Notes: generated by a model from the letters alone, not told the origin. A stretch of 64,000 bases of DNA from Mesostigma viride (GCA_009746045.1 RPFO01000276.1:1116775-1180774); one strand, 5' to 3'; shown: positions 40,741-52,307, counted from the stretch's first letter. Program-made: numbers and translations.

Positions 40741-41853
40741 ATGGCAGACGGGCGCCGTAGCAAAGGTGCCCCAGCCAGTGGGAATAATGGTGGTGCTGGT
40801 AGTGGGACCGCTCACGTAGATGACGTGGGGGTTACCGGAGAGATTACCAACCTTCATCACAATAATAATAATGCACAAGCTGTTCTTGGTTATGATCTCA
40901 CTACCCAGGGTTTGCTTATTGTGAATCAACTGCAACCTGTCACGTCAGACACAAAGCCCAAGCAGGCTGAGGAGTTTGTGGAGGGCCTAGAGGGGTTTCC
41001 AAGTTTGTACGGTGGTACAAACTATTACCAGATCTGGATAGGTAGCCAGACTTTTGGCAAGTGTACAGATCAGATAAAGGACCTCACTAGAGAGTGTAAG
41101 AAGGCCAACAAGGCCTGGTCCAGCTACGTGGCAGAGTTAAAGGAGCTGCTAGAGGATCAGAGGAAGAAAGTGGGGATCCATTGGCAGGATAAATACCAGG
41201 GGTGGGAGGTCAAGGGAGACCTGATCCAGAACTTCCTTAACTATTGTAAAATGGTTGAGGAGGGCAGGGCTCACGGCTTTAATGTTGCTGATAACATAGC
41301 CCTGACCAACTGGCTCAAGGTTTCTGGGCTGGATAAGGCGACACGTGGCTCCTTAAAGGTCATGTGTGCCCCACACTCAACCCTCAAGGCCTACAAGGTC
41401 ATAATCAAACAAGCACTCGAGGCAGAGGAGCTGTTTGAGGGAGGAGTGCCAGCAGTGAAGGCTACCCACGCAGGTGGGCGTGCCCAGGGGGGCTCCAAGA
41501 CGTCTGAGGCTGACAGAAGCCAGGGAGGACGAGGGGGCAACCATAACAAGCGCAAGGGCGATCATTCACCCGACTCTGACAGGAGGTCACACTCCAAGTC
41601 GGTGTTCAGGCGGGTGGGTGGTAAGCCCAAGCAGGGCAACGCGCCTGACAACGGGGGAGGAGGCCAGGGCAAGTCAAAGATACAATGCTACCTGTGCAAG
41701 GGGTGGGGGCACATCAAGAAGGAGTGTCCCAGCTTCAAGAAGTCCCAGGGCCAGGGCAGCAACAAGAATAACAACAACAACAAGAAGAACAACAAGTCCC
41801 AGGCAGGCCAGCCTTCAAAGGGCAGTCAGCAAGAAGACAACAAGGAGCAGTGA
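40741..41853 (+). CDS. gag: gag of copia family 1, intact
   Basis: 370 codons. Residues 80-230 give a helical, Trp-containing region (YYQIWIGSQTFGKCTDQI, WQDKYQGWEVKGDLIQNF, LTNWLKVSGLDKATRGSLK), a capsid-like arrangement. Residues 240-310 are basic and Gly/Ser-rich, and the zinc knuckle CYLCKGWGHIKKEC lies near residue 320, followed by a Lys/Asn/Gln tail. The protein would assemble the particle and bind element RNA. The start codon sits within GCAGAATGGCAGACGGGCGC. Stop TGA at 41851-41853; pol begins 140 bases later in another frame. Confidence 0.9.
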   Translation: MADGRRSKGAPASGNNGGAGSGTAHVDDVGVTGEITNLHHNNNNAQAVLGYDLTTQGLLIVNQLQPVTSDTKPKQAEEFVEGLEGFPSLYGGTNYYQIWIGSQTFGKCTDQIKDLTRECKKANKAWSSYVAELKELLEDQRKKVGIHWQDKYQGWEVKGDLIQNFLNYCKMVEEGRAHGFNVADNIALTNWLKVSGLDKATRGSLKVMCAPHSTLKAYKVIIKQALEAEELFEGGVPAVKATHAGGRAQGGSKTSEADRSQGGRGGNHNKRKGDHSPDSDRRSHSKSVFRRVGGKPKQGNAPDNGGGGQGKSKIQCYLCKGWGHIKKECPSFKKSQGQGSNKNNNNNKKNNKSQAGQPSKGSQQEDNKEQ

Positions 41854-41993
41854 CTGTCTGAGGCAACCCCTACACACCTTAATTCACCCAGGGGGGAGGC
41901 CAGGTGCTCCAATGCAGATTTTATATCTGGGCAACAAGAGGGTGATCTCCAGGTTCAGGTGGCCCCAGGTCACCTGGAGAGGTACAGGTTCCT

Positions 41994-44323
41994 ATGAAGA
42001 CGTCCTTGACAGCTGATGCAGCTGTAAGAATGTCTGACCCCATGCATCCTCGTGCTGGGCACGAGGGTGGACCTCTCATTTTGAGAGAAACCAATGTACA
42101 ACCACAGAGGGGTGTGAAGGCCTCTGGTGGTATGCATGTGGTCCCTGCTGGCGGTCCAGGTGTTGGGCATGAGCAGGGTGACTCAGGCTCTGAGTCAGAA
42201 CAGGATGGAAGTCAGCATGGTGATGCTGGACAACCTGACAGCACAGTCCTGACTGTGCCAGGGACTGCTTCCTCTGTGTACCAGGAGTTGGGTGCCCGAA
42301 TCCACAACATGTTTGGGCATGCCACTTCTCTGTCAAACAACTTTGCCTTCCGTATGGGCAGGGCACCCCTTCTTAAGGCGTGTCAGCAAGCTGCCTCACG
42401 GTGTAAGTGCCAGTTGTCCTCCAACAAGCCCAGGAAATCACATGCCAAAGCTCTACCTCAGAGCATTGGTGATCTGCAGTGTGATATCCAACACATCAGG
42501 GGCATGCAACTGTTGGTGTGCGTGGACAGGTACACGAAATACAAGGTGCTAGAGCATTTACCTTCTATGAAGAACAGGTACTTGCTGGCTGCCCTGCAGA
42601 ATGTAAGAGCCAAGTTTCCTACCACAAGGATCCAGGTGGACATGCAGTTTCAGCATCTCAAGGGTGATCCTACCCTTCCTGAGTTGCTGGTTACACCTAG
42701 GGAGGCTCATGGGCAGCAGGGTGCTATCGAGAGGGCAATCCAGGAGGTCAAGAAATTGATCATCTCTGAAGACTGGGTACCCTTGTCTGCACCTGCACTT
42801 GTCAGGAGTGCATGGCTGAGGAACGTGGAGCAGCAGCTGAACAGCAGGGTTAACTTCTACTATGATGGAGTTGCTGTCAGCCCAATGGGTCTATATCATG
42901 GCCTGTGCCCACCACATGTGCTGGAGGGCTGGAAACATGCTGCACATGTCACCTTTGCCAAGCTGAGGGAGAAGGACCGGGGTTGGAAGATGCTGGAGCC
43001 ACAAGTGGGTCAGAAGGTCCTAGCTTGGAAGGAACCTAGCCTTTATGGCAAACGTGGTAGCTGGAGTCCTGGGGTGGTTACCCAGGTTGATGAAGCTAGC
43101 CACGCATGCTTGGTCAGCATGGAGGACGAACCAAAGCATGTGCACCGGCTGAGTTGGTCATATGTCAAGCCTAACCTGATGAATGAGGGCAGTCAGGCAC
43201 AAGGCTCACAGGATCTGCAGGATTTTCAGGTCCCAGGTGACATCACTGACGCAACGACCACATCTGTTGCAGGGGAATCTGTCAGCCCTGGCCAGGTTGC
43301 AGAGGTACTTGTTGAACAGGCTGCAAGGTCAACAGCTGGGGAGTCAACTGTCAAGCCCAAGGCACTAACCAAGCCCAGGGGGACAAGTTTGGCTGGATTG
43401 ATTGGGGCTCTACAAAGAGCCAAGAAGCAGCCCAAGGTAGCCAAGCTCAGGTGGCATGGCAATCTGGGGCTGGACACTGCCTTAGAGGTAGACACTAATT
43501 CTCAGGTTTCCATCATTGGGACCAGGGCTGCAGCAGGGTACAGCATGACTGAACCCAGCTATCAGTTTGTGTCTGACTTCAGTGGCGGGGTACACGTGAA
43601 GGTACTGGGTGAGGTATCATTCCTATCCTTGGACAGGACACTGCTTTTTGTGTCTTGGAGGGCTATCAAGGACCTGCTCTTCTGGGGCAGAATTTCCTAT
43701 GCCAGGATGGGGTAGTGATCACGTCCTCTCTCCTGACTAAGGAAGGGGCTGGTCAGGTCCCACTGATTAATTTCAGGACCACTCACCTATCACGTGCAGT
43801 AACCAGGACGGTTAAGCGTGTGCAAGTGTGCCAGGGGCAGGAGCCCTTGGTTGATGACCTCATATTGCCAGCTGCTAGTCATCCAAGCAGTTTGGGCATT
43901 GGTCCTCACTCACTTGCTGGACACAGCCCTATCAACTACCAAGGCCTGGTGAAGCTCATGTCCTCTCCCATTATGTGTCCCCAGGTCACGCTGGGTCTGA
44001 TTAAATCTGGGGAGGACTGGATCTCCAAGAAATGCGTGGAACCTGTCAATGACCTGCCTCCTGCACGACGTCTACTCAAGCTCAAGTTTGTCATCAAGAT
44101 GAAGGAGGTGGACGGGGTCAAGGTACCACATGTCAGGCCAGTGCTGAATGAGTTCAAGGGTACTGGTGAGCCGCACTGCTGAGGAGTTGTATACCCCTGG
44201 CATGTTGCATGACACTTGGAGGCTGCTGCTGTGTGTATTTCTAGGCCTTCTCAACAAGGGCTTGGACTATGGCTCAGTGGTGGTAGACTTCAAGAGGGCA
44301 TTTCTGGAGGGGGATGCAGATGT
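41994..44323 (+). pseudogene. pol: pol of copia family 1 copy 2, first part (integrase, protease, RT start)
   Basis: A 573-codon frame (41994-43715) followed by a shifted frame to 44323. Integrase: zinc region 103-139, D164 (or D178), D216, E246 with 29 residues between the last two. Integrase C-terminal motif GKRGSWSPGVV. Retropepsin-like motif D500-T-N. One base is missing near 43616 (GAGGTATCATTCC against GAGGTATACATTCC in copy 1), shifting out the second half of the protease. RT motifs VPHVRPVLNEF and VVDFKRAFL follow; an extra C near 44171 makes another shift. A solo LTR then cuts RT after DFKRAFLEGDAD. Confidence 0.9.
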
Positions 44324-44800
44324 AGTTAGAATGCGGTGGGATATATTCAATGCTTGAGAACACTGAAGGCTGTGAGCAATGAATTGCTTGGTTCATTAGA
44401 AAATAGGTTTACCCTTTATCAACGTTCCTCTCACCGGCTGCGCCGCCAGTGACCGTTGGGTGCAGACCGTTGGCCCGAGGCCGCACGATGACAGGTAGCT
44501 GTCTAGTCACTGCATCGTGCGATCACAGATCAATGCACGCTGCAGTACGGTCCCTATCTAGGATACTCTAGTACCGTCCAATGACAGGACACTACGTATA
44601 CTGGGTACTGACATCTGTCACGTACCTCAGTACCCAAAGTACCTATCTAGGGAAACGTATGCGACTCGACTAGCATTCCTATCTGCATAGCCCACGTGGT
44701 ATTTATATTCACATACCAACGTAGGTTTACAAGGCTTATTCATACGTTGTATTCACAATGCCTTTGAGACTTAGTCTACAGCAAAGCATGGAGACTAACT
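44324..44800. mobile_element. Solo LTR, AGTT...AACT type, third family
   Basis: 477 bp with ends AGTTAGAATG...GACTAACT and a perfect 5-bp duplication GATGT (44319-44323, 44801-44805). The empty site is seen in copy 1 near 17195 (GCAGATGTGGCACAGG). No frame inside. Its termini and duplication length match the copia LTRs, so it is probably what remains after recombination between LTRs of a related element. Confidence 0.85.
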
Positions 44801-44805
44801 GATGT

Positions 44806-45961
44806 GGCACAGGAAAAGTGGGAGGGCAAGACGCCTTTCTATGTTAGGGTGCCTGCTGTATGGAAAAGGGACATCCACACGGAGTTCCTTAAAATCCTCA
44901 AGGGCCTGGAGGGCCTGAGGTCAAGTCCAATAATCTGGAGGGAGACTTTAAACCGTTTCCTGAAGGAGCATTGCAACTTGAAGGTCTCTCCTGTAGACCC
45001 CTGTCTGTTTCTGGGGCAATGGGAAGGCCTACCAGTGTATGCTTCGCTGCACGGGGATGACCTACATCTGATAGCTCCCACGTCGTGGCTTAAGGAGCTG
45101 ATCTCCATCATTAAATCAAAGTTTCCTCTGGGCAGGGAGCAATGGCAGGTGGAGAATGAGCCTCTGCTGTTTGTGGGCATGGAGGCCACACTGGTGAAGA
45201 AGAAGGGGGAGTGGTGTATGCTGTTGGTGGGGGGCAATGATTATCAAGAGACCCTCATTAGCAAGCTTCCTCCAACCATCACACAGGCACTGTGTCCTAT
45301 GGTGAGGGGCATGGTTGCTTGGGTGGCAGGCATTTCCAGGCCAGACCTTATGGTCATAGCCAGGTTGCCTGATGACATGCTGGTGGAGCTAGGGTCTGCC
45401 AAGGTGGCTGATCAGGTCAGGGCTTCATCTGGCATTCTGTTGTCTGCAGTGGATTTATCACAACCCATTTGCATGGAGCTGTATGTGGATAGCTCAATGG
45501 ACAGCAGGCAGGTCTCCAAGGTCAGGGGCAGGGCTGCAGGGCTCTTTGTGCTCAGACAGGAAGGCCTGGGGAGTTTGGTGAGCTGGTTTAGTCGCCTGCA
45601 CAAACGGGTGGCTGTCAGCAGTGATGTGGCAGAATGCAGGGCTATTTGTGAAGGCATTCACACAAGCCTTTATCTGAAGGAGTTGCTTCATCAGATGACT
45701 TCTAACACTCCTTGGCCACTTCAGGTTACCACTCTTCTAAAAACAGACTCCATGGGGATGGTGCAGTTCGTGCACAGGCAGATGGCCAGAAGTAGGGACT
45801 TGGATTATCTCCTTCTTAAGGAGTTGTCCTCCTTGGCCAATATTGAGCATATCCCTGGGGTTGACAATCCTGCTGATGCTTTGACCAAGCTAGCGCAGAA
45901 GGCAGCAGTGCAATACAAGGTTCTTCAGTCTCTGATGGACCCATCTCAGCAAGCTGTCTAA
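44806..45961 (+). pseudogene. pol: pol of copia family 1 copy 2, second part (RT, RNase H)
   Basis: Frame open from within RT to the natural pol stop. RT: LKGLEGLRSSPIIW, VDPCLFLG, box LHGDDLHL. RNase H: YVDSSMD, DVAECRAIC, LKTDSMG, NPADALTKL. Ends QQAV then TAA at 45959-45961, which shows the original C-terminus altered in copy 1. Separated from its upstream half by the solo LTR. Confidence 0.9.
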
Positions 45962-46088
45962 GCTGGTGCATGGTTATAGGGCATTGGAGAGCAGATTGTG
46001 TGGTAGTGTCAGCATTGTGACTGGCATAATACCTGTATTTTAGTCTGTACTAAGGCTCATGGACCATGGTACACTCACTCTGATTTTA

Positions 46089-46581
46089 GGCCGGGCCCAC
46101 TTCAAATGTTCCGCCGTCCAAGCCAAGTGTGTGACACTTTTGGTCGTTTTTTGCAAAAAAAAAATAAAATTTCGCACGAGTTCGCGTGATTTTCGCGTGA
46201 TTTTCGCAAAATTTTCACACATTTTCGCACGATTTCGCACGATTTCGCACAATTTTGCATGATTTCGCACAATTTCGCATGGATTTCAACCAAGGGTCGT
46301 TTTGGGGAGTGACGTTTGACAAAATTTCGCATGAATTCACACACGTTGTGCACATCAAAATTTTTTACCGTCGACATTTTTCACATGAAATTTCGCACAA
46401 TTTCAGCAAATTTCGCACAAATTCGCACGATTTCAGCAAATTTCACACGATTTCAGCAAATTTCGCACAATTTCGCACGATTTCGCACGACGAATCACTC
46501 TGCAGAGTGACGATCGTCGAAAAAGTCAAAAAAACGACCAAAAGTGTCACACTTTTCGGAACATTTGAAGTGGGCCCGGCC
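46089..46581. mobile_element. MITE with 25-bp inverted ends, copy B
   Basis: Ends GGCCGGGCCCACTTCAAATG and its complement, with target duplication TTTA (46085-46088, 46582-46585). The empty site GATTTTAATCAGG is present in copia copy 1. Interior of repeated TTTCGCACGA-like decamers around a unique core; highly similar to copy A at 21125. Confidence 0.9.
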
Positions 46582-46740
46582 TTTAATCAGGATACAGCCA
46601 GGTTTTGGCTGGGGTTCATGCTGTTGACTACACAAAGTTGACAGGTCCATTACAGACCATGTATTCTATTTTAAAAGAAATGTATATTTGTACATACCTC
46701 TCACAATGGTCTGGGAACCTTTATTCTGGGGTTTATAGGG

Positions 46741-46757
46741 CGGGGTTCGATTCCCTG
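46741..46757 (+). promoter_or_regulatory. tRNA T-arm-like hairpin, family 1 copy 2
   Basis: Same 17 bases as at 18646 and 27906. Confidence 0.6.
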
Positions 46758-47412
46758 GTATTATGTTTCTACAAGCTGGCCTGTTCAGGTGTTTGCCTGT
46801 TCAGACTTCCCTAGTTCCCCAGGGCAGGATTTAATTGTTGCCTATGTGTTTCATTTTGTCATTTGTTTGCTGTGGCAGTTTACCATCTGGCAAGTAGACG
46901 GGCGCCGTAAGACGGGCGCCAATAGACCCCTGTTGAGAGAATGACAGGCAAACTATTGTAATACGCCTTACTTTGTCAAGTGGTATTTTAATTGTCATGG
47001 ATTTGTTGTACTTACATTGAATATGTACTGGGTTTTATGGGATTAGTATCTGGGATTAATGTAACTCACCGCCAGAAGGTCATTGTACTGGAGGCTCTAC
47101 CGAGGTGATGGGATTAATTCCTGGAGAAGACCTCATAGAATTAACCTGTATGTATTTAATTTTGTGTGTTCCTAATATCTGGTGGTACTCTGTAATGCCA
47201 CTTCCATAGGTTTTTATCCATTTCTCATGGAATGGTTTTCCCTGTGGCAGATCTGTTTCTTTTCCAGTTCCTTAAAAGAAAAGGCTGGGGGAATGGCAAT
47301 GGCCATTATGTAAAGACATCTGTTCAAGCTTCAAGCTGGAGTGAAGGACATTTCAAGCTACTTCAAGGGTCCCTGGCAGGGGATGTGATCCCTAAAGAAA
47401 AGAAGGGATTGG

Positions 47413-49790
47413 AGTTAACGTAAAGGATTTACGTTAGATGGATAGAGATTGTTACGCTCTTTCCAGCGGCACCTTGAACGCCTCATTTGGTTAAGAAACG
47501 TAAAAGTTATGACGTTTCCTAGGCTGTGCCGACAGTACCCGGCGCGCCACTGTGGGCGCGTACGGACACAGGATGTACAAGTGTCACTTTGATAGTCCGC
47601 AGGACGTTGACAGGACTTGTACAGGACTTGATGGTCAATTGATAGGTAGGCGTGCTGTAGCGCGCCAGGACCTATGAGACAATTGATGCTGAGTAGTGTA
47701 CGGATAGGTCCACAGGACTAGCCGTATGGACAATTGATAGATCTCCGCGCCAAAGGCGTGCCAGAGTCTGTGTAATCAATTGATTGACAGTTCATGTCCA
47801 AAAACCAAATGTCCTCATTTGAGGACATAGTCCTCGTTTGAGACGGGGGGGGTCAGGGGCGCGGTTTTGGCGCCAAATTTGGTCCTAGGGTCACTTGGTG
47901 GGTTTTGGCGCGAAACTGGGATAGGTACTGAGCGCGCCAAGCCCCTGGGGTCGACAGGGGTCGACCGTACCTGGAAAATATGAGGCGACGAAAAGTACCT
48001 ACAATAGCAAGAACATCGCAATGCAATCGAGTGTTTTGTCGAGTGGCGGCTATGGGGTCGTGCCAGTTCCGAGGCTTGCCTGAATGTTATAGGGCATTAT
48101 TTTGCCCCGGACGAAGACAGCATTTTAGATCGTCATCTAGTGATTTCGAAGATGCTATTCTTCACGTGCAGGTGCTTTGTATATGTCGAAATTTTTGTTC
48201 ATGAACGGATTTTGGCATTGTTGAAGAAAATCTGAGAGCTACGTAGATCGCATGATAGGTCAGTTCGCAGTTCGGTTTTACAATTTCTTTTTCCGCCCAG
48301 GCGCTGCGGATATCGCGAGTATGGGTTATGGTACGCTTCTGGGCTTATGGGCGACATGGGGAGAAGAGGGACCTGGGCAGTTGCATGCGTCAAAGAGTCT
48401 CTATTTTTTCGTCGTGATGTCGCAGTCGCGCCTGGCGAAAACCAGGGCGAGCGCGAGCCATATTTTTCTTTTGCCGCAAGGCTTGGTGCTTCCCACGCGT
48501 CACCGTCCTTTAATATATATTTCTTGAGCTGGCCCGCGCAGCTGGCGGCCTGGGCGCACGTAAAGAACAAGGATCCGGCTGTCATTCTCAACCGCATCCT
48601 TCTAAGTAAGCGTGTTAAGCGGATTGTAACCTATAACTCCCGCAGACGTGATAATTCCGGTTGCTTTCAATGCCCAACTTCGTGGTTTTGATTACGTTTA
48701 TGTCCGGGGGATAACGGAAGTTTGCTGGGCGGTACTTTCTTTTCCCGTTGCGTCACTGAAAAGGTAAACGGCCTTGCGTTATCAAAACAGCAGCAAGTAG
48801 AAGTCGCTGTGCTTAATTGCGATGTGGTAGTTTGATTCATCACATATACTGCCTTGTTGCTGAGAAGTTTTTCAAGGCTTGCTGGTATGTTGCCCATATG
48901 TTTCTAATGCTTCAACTCATGTCCAAGTGATCAAGACTGGCTTGGAAACTTGAGCTTGTCATGTTTACATTGTGCTTGTGTTACAACTTGTGCCTCTTTG
49001 CAGTATATGTTTCATATATAACGTAAGGGTTCAACATGATGGTTTAGCACCGTGGTGGCAGCCAAGCCTCTACTAACGATCATGGACCTAACCTTGGCAA
49101 GTATTTGCATCATATTTCACTCTTTGGACTGAGCTAGCTTTACACCTGCTGTTTGGCCTGCACCAGGGTCCCTGGCTGCCAGTTCATTTTGTGCCCCCCC
49201 CCTGGCAGGCTGCAGGGTCTAGGACTGCGAGGGTGTAACATAGACATGTTGTGGGCACCATGGGTGCATTTTCAGGACCAGCCATGACCTGGCCATGCCT
49301 TCTTTCTTGGCATATTGTTGACTTGAGTGCTATTTGGTCACTCGCGTAGCGACCCCCTTGCATTCATAAATCGTAAACAATTATACAATGAGCATATTTC
49401 ATGGATGTTAAGCATTGCAACTCTTGAACATATCATAAATGAACATGGTTCCATGCCGTACCCGTGGATGTGTTGACATGTGTTAGTTATTACAAATGGT
49501 ATCCATGCTAGAAAATGTCCTCATTTGAGGACATTTTCTTGGTGATTAGACATTCAGCTGTGACAGTGCAGCTGAATACTTGGACGCGTCCCTAACAACC
49601 TATATGTGTGACTTGGTCGCACCGGGACGCTAGTTCTTGCGTGCACGTTCTCTTGGCACTGCGACCCTGTCGTCTGTGCTGCGTGCAGTCTTGGAAGTGA
49701 CGTGACTTACGTCTGTGTTTCCTGTTATTAATAAAGGCAACTTCCTGCAAGAACCATGGCGGAATTCGTGGCATTCACTCTCATACAACT
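47413..49790 (+). repeat. 3' LTR, copia family 1 copy 2, split by a DNA element
   Basis: LTR pieces 47413-47794 and 49557-49790, joined at TTCA, which is duplicated across the insertion. Ends CATACAACT followed by CGTCC. Confidence 0.92.
47795..49552. mobile_element. 1.76-kb non-autonomous DNA element with hairpin ends
   Basis: Target duplication TTCA (47791-47794, 49553-49556); the empty site is seen in the three other LTRs (GACAGTTCAGCTGTG). Ends TGTCCAAAAACCAA and TTGGTGATTAGACA are imperfect inverted repeats, each next to the palindrome TGTCCTCATTTGAGGACA. Interior frames are short and unrecognisable. A 4-bp duplication with such ends does not let me assign a superfamily. Confidence 0.82.
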
Positions 49791-49795
49791 CGTCC

Positions 49796-51170
49796 TCCTG
49801 TGCGACCTCATGGTCCGCGGTGGTGAAGTGGACGCGCCGGGGTGCCGCGAGCGGGAAGCGCCGTGTAGATGCTGCACGGCGGCGGGCGATCACATCCGAG
49901 ACTAAGTTGTAGGAGGTACTGCTGAATTTTTATCACATCCCACTCCTCCCATAGGACCTCGGCATAGTGCTTCAGCACCTCATCCAAGAGGTCCGGGTGC
50001 AGCGCCTCGATGAAGGCCGTGCCTTGTACTCGGTCCACTCAGGTCATGTCGTCAAGCCGGGCAGTGTACGCCTCAAACTCGGTGAGGAATTCGCAAAACG
50101 GTGTGCTGCCCTGACGGAACTTGCCAAAGGCCAGGCGCTCGTGGAGCTTGCATGTAGTCCGGTGGCACCTGAACTTGCGCCGGATGCGGGCCATCATCAG
50201 CTCCTCGACCGTGCGCGGGTAGGTGCGCGTGACGCGGCAGTCTCACAGACTGTGGAGGATGCCGACAACGGAGGGATCCATGCACATCGCCACTAGATAA
50301 GGGATTAGCACATCGGTTGCCAACTCCCAATCGTGATGCTCGCACCATGCCCAATAGACCGCCAGCACCATGCGTTCCCACTCGAATCGATCTCGCGCGC
50401 GGGGTCATGTCCGCGCGCAACTTGGGCACGGTTTTGAAATCAGGCATGGGCGGAGCCTTGACCGTGGCCGCCCGCGGGCCTCATTTAGCGCAAAAGGGCG
50501 GACGGTTAAAGGACGCCGGCAGCCGGATGGGGGCCCAGCAGCCCGCGGCTGGCTGCGCGAGGTCTCAGCGCCTCGCCGCAACCAATTAAACGGATGTCGG
50601 GTGTTCGTAGCCGGGATCGTTGAGGTCCAACCGGCTCAGATTCAGGTTGGGGCCATGCGCCATGCTGGGACGCGCAGGGCCCGTCGCTGGGAGGGACTGA
50701 CCCAGGCGCGTCTCAGGGCGCTCCTCGGCATCCTCATGGTATCGAGGGGGAAGTTCGACCTCCCCCTCCTCCGTTGACCACGGTGAGTTGCCCATGGAGT
50801 GTGGCTCGCTGCTGAACGAAACACGACGAGCGGGTTCTGGCCGGGTTGGACTACCGCGACCGCGTCCGCGTCCATTTACTGACCACGGGTGCTCTAATCG
50901 TTGGGCCCGTTGCGCATGATAAAAGGCCGCGTTCTGGCTAAGCTGACCATTCGGCTGCGGTTGCCACTGTGGCCGCTGCGGCGGTTGCAACTGTGGCGGT
51001 TGCTCATGCTGCGGCTGCAATTGCTGCTGGGGCTGCGCCGGTGGGATGGATGCACTCATTGGATCTGACCTGGGAGACTCCCGCCTCGGGCCGGTCTCCA
51101 CCCGTTCCATCCTAATGAAAAATCCCCCCTGCATGTGCTGCTGCTGCTCCCTATCTATGAACATTCCCGC
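49796..51170 (-). pseudogene. gag: Ty3/gypsy gag, 5' part
   Basis: Minus strand from a Met near 51165. A Gln/Pro-rich N-terminal region (QPQQQLQPQHEQPPQLQPPQ), then RRVSFSSEP, NLNLSRLDLNDPGYEHPTS, then after frameshifts FKTVPKLRADM, FEWERMVLAVYWAWCEHHDW, the segment VLIPYLVAMCMDPSVVGIL, ARIRRKFRCHRTTC, FEAYTARLDDMT and VQGTAFIEALHPDLLDEVLK. The conserved Trp/helical pattern fits a gypsy capsid. Interrupted at 49795 by the copia copy and continued at 39215. Confidence 0.8.
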
Positions 51171-51228
51171 CTGTGCATGGTCTGTACGACTCACGGGCGG
51201 GACTAGCCAGCACACCTGGGTGACCTGC

Positions 51229-52303
51229 AGAGCTGCCCTCATTAACCCAAATGCCCTCCTCAAGAAGGGTGCTCCTTTCGTTTGGTCGGAACCGTGGGCA
51301 ATCAACAGGCCTTTGAGGCTCTCAAGCGCAGCCTGACCACCGTCGGCCCCCGTGCTCGTTATCCCGGACCTGTCCAAGCCCTTTGTGGTCGCAACGGACG
51401 CGAGCAAGGTTGCAATCGGCGGTGTCCTACTGCAGGACCAGGGTCAGGGGTTGCAGCCGGTCGAGTACATCTCACGGACTATGATCCCTGCCGAGCGCAA
51501 CTACCTGGTACACCAGCAGGAGCTTCTTGCCGTGGTCTACTGCTGCCATACCTGGCGCCATCATCTTCTCGGGGCCCACTTTGACGTTGCCATCAGCGAG
51601 CAGGGGGATCTTGATCCCCACCGGCTGATCATCCACACGGATCATCGGCCCCTCACGCATCTGCTCGCCCAACCCAACCTGGTGCCCCGTCAAGCGCGCT
51701 GGCTGGAGTACTTGTCCCAGTACTTCGCCCCCTTTAAGATTCAGTACGTCAAGGGTGCAGAGAACGTGGTCCCAGACGCCCTTTCACGGCGGGAGGACTA
51801 TGTACTGGCTCTATGAAGATCTGGGAGTACTACATACCACTTGCGTCCCAGCTCGACAGACAGGCGCCCGGCACGTCCTATGGCGACCTTCCGCGGTCGC
51901 CGCAGGCTCGTTATTTGTTTCACACGGGTCGTACAACCATGGACGACCTATCCCCCGACTGGGGTTCGCACGAGGACGTGCGCGCCCCCGGGGAAGGGGA
52001 GGGGTCCCATTTGCGCTTGCCACTTGACAGCCACGTGGTCCCGGCTCAAGGAATTTTTCACTTGCAGCCCATTGGGTCCCCCACCATTTTCTCGGAGTAC
52101 GTATACCAAACTCTCGAGACCGAAGAGGAGGCGGATGCGTACACCGTCACCTCCGTTCTGGAGACGCTGATCAGCCAATTCACCGTCACCGAAGCAGCGG
52201 CCCTGGAGGCGATCAGGTCGCACCCTCAGCAGATGGGCAAGCTCCCGTGCAAGTTCCAGGACGGAGGACTCTATGTCATGGTGAGACCTGACTGCTGGCG
52301 CCT
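51229..52303 (+). pseudogene. pol: Ty3/gypsy RNase H and pre-integrase region
   Basis: Plus strand. Starts abruptly inside the RT connection (INPNALLKKGAPFVW), then after a frameshift FEALKRSLTT and RNase H: PFVVATDASKVAIGGVLLQD, ERNYLVHQQELLAVVYC, HRLIIHTDHRPLTHLLAQP, QYVKGAENVVPDALSR (catalytic D-E-D-D pattern visible). A linker follows with EAIRSHPQQMGKLPCKF and VRPDCWRLY, where a DNA element is inserted. Upstream gypsy genes lie inverted on the other side of the 51.2-kb junction. Confidence 0.88.
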
Positions 52304-52307
52304 GTAC

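Larger units (their letters stand above)
45962..47412 (+). other. 3' non-coding region of copia family 1 copy 2
   Basis: Matches 18384-19313 of copy 1 apart from the MITE at 46089-46581. Contains the T-arm-like hairpin at 46741-46757, the duplicated AGACGGGCGCC motif near 46896-46920 and a polypurine tract at 47394-47412. Confidence 0.88.
39216..49790 (+). mobile_element. Ty1/copia-type retrotransposon, family 1 copy 2
   Basis: Flanked by CGTCC (39211-39215 and 49791-49795), within the gypsy gag. Same LTR ends, gene order and 3' features as copy 1 and very similar in sequence. Its upstream ORF and gag are intact. Pol is broken by one missing base near 43616, one extra base near 44171 and a solo LTR at 44324. 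A MITE and a 1.76-kb DNA element lie in its 3' part. Confidence 0.94.
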
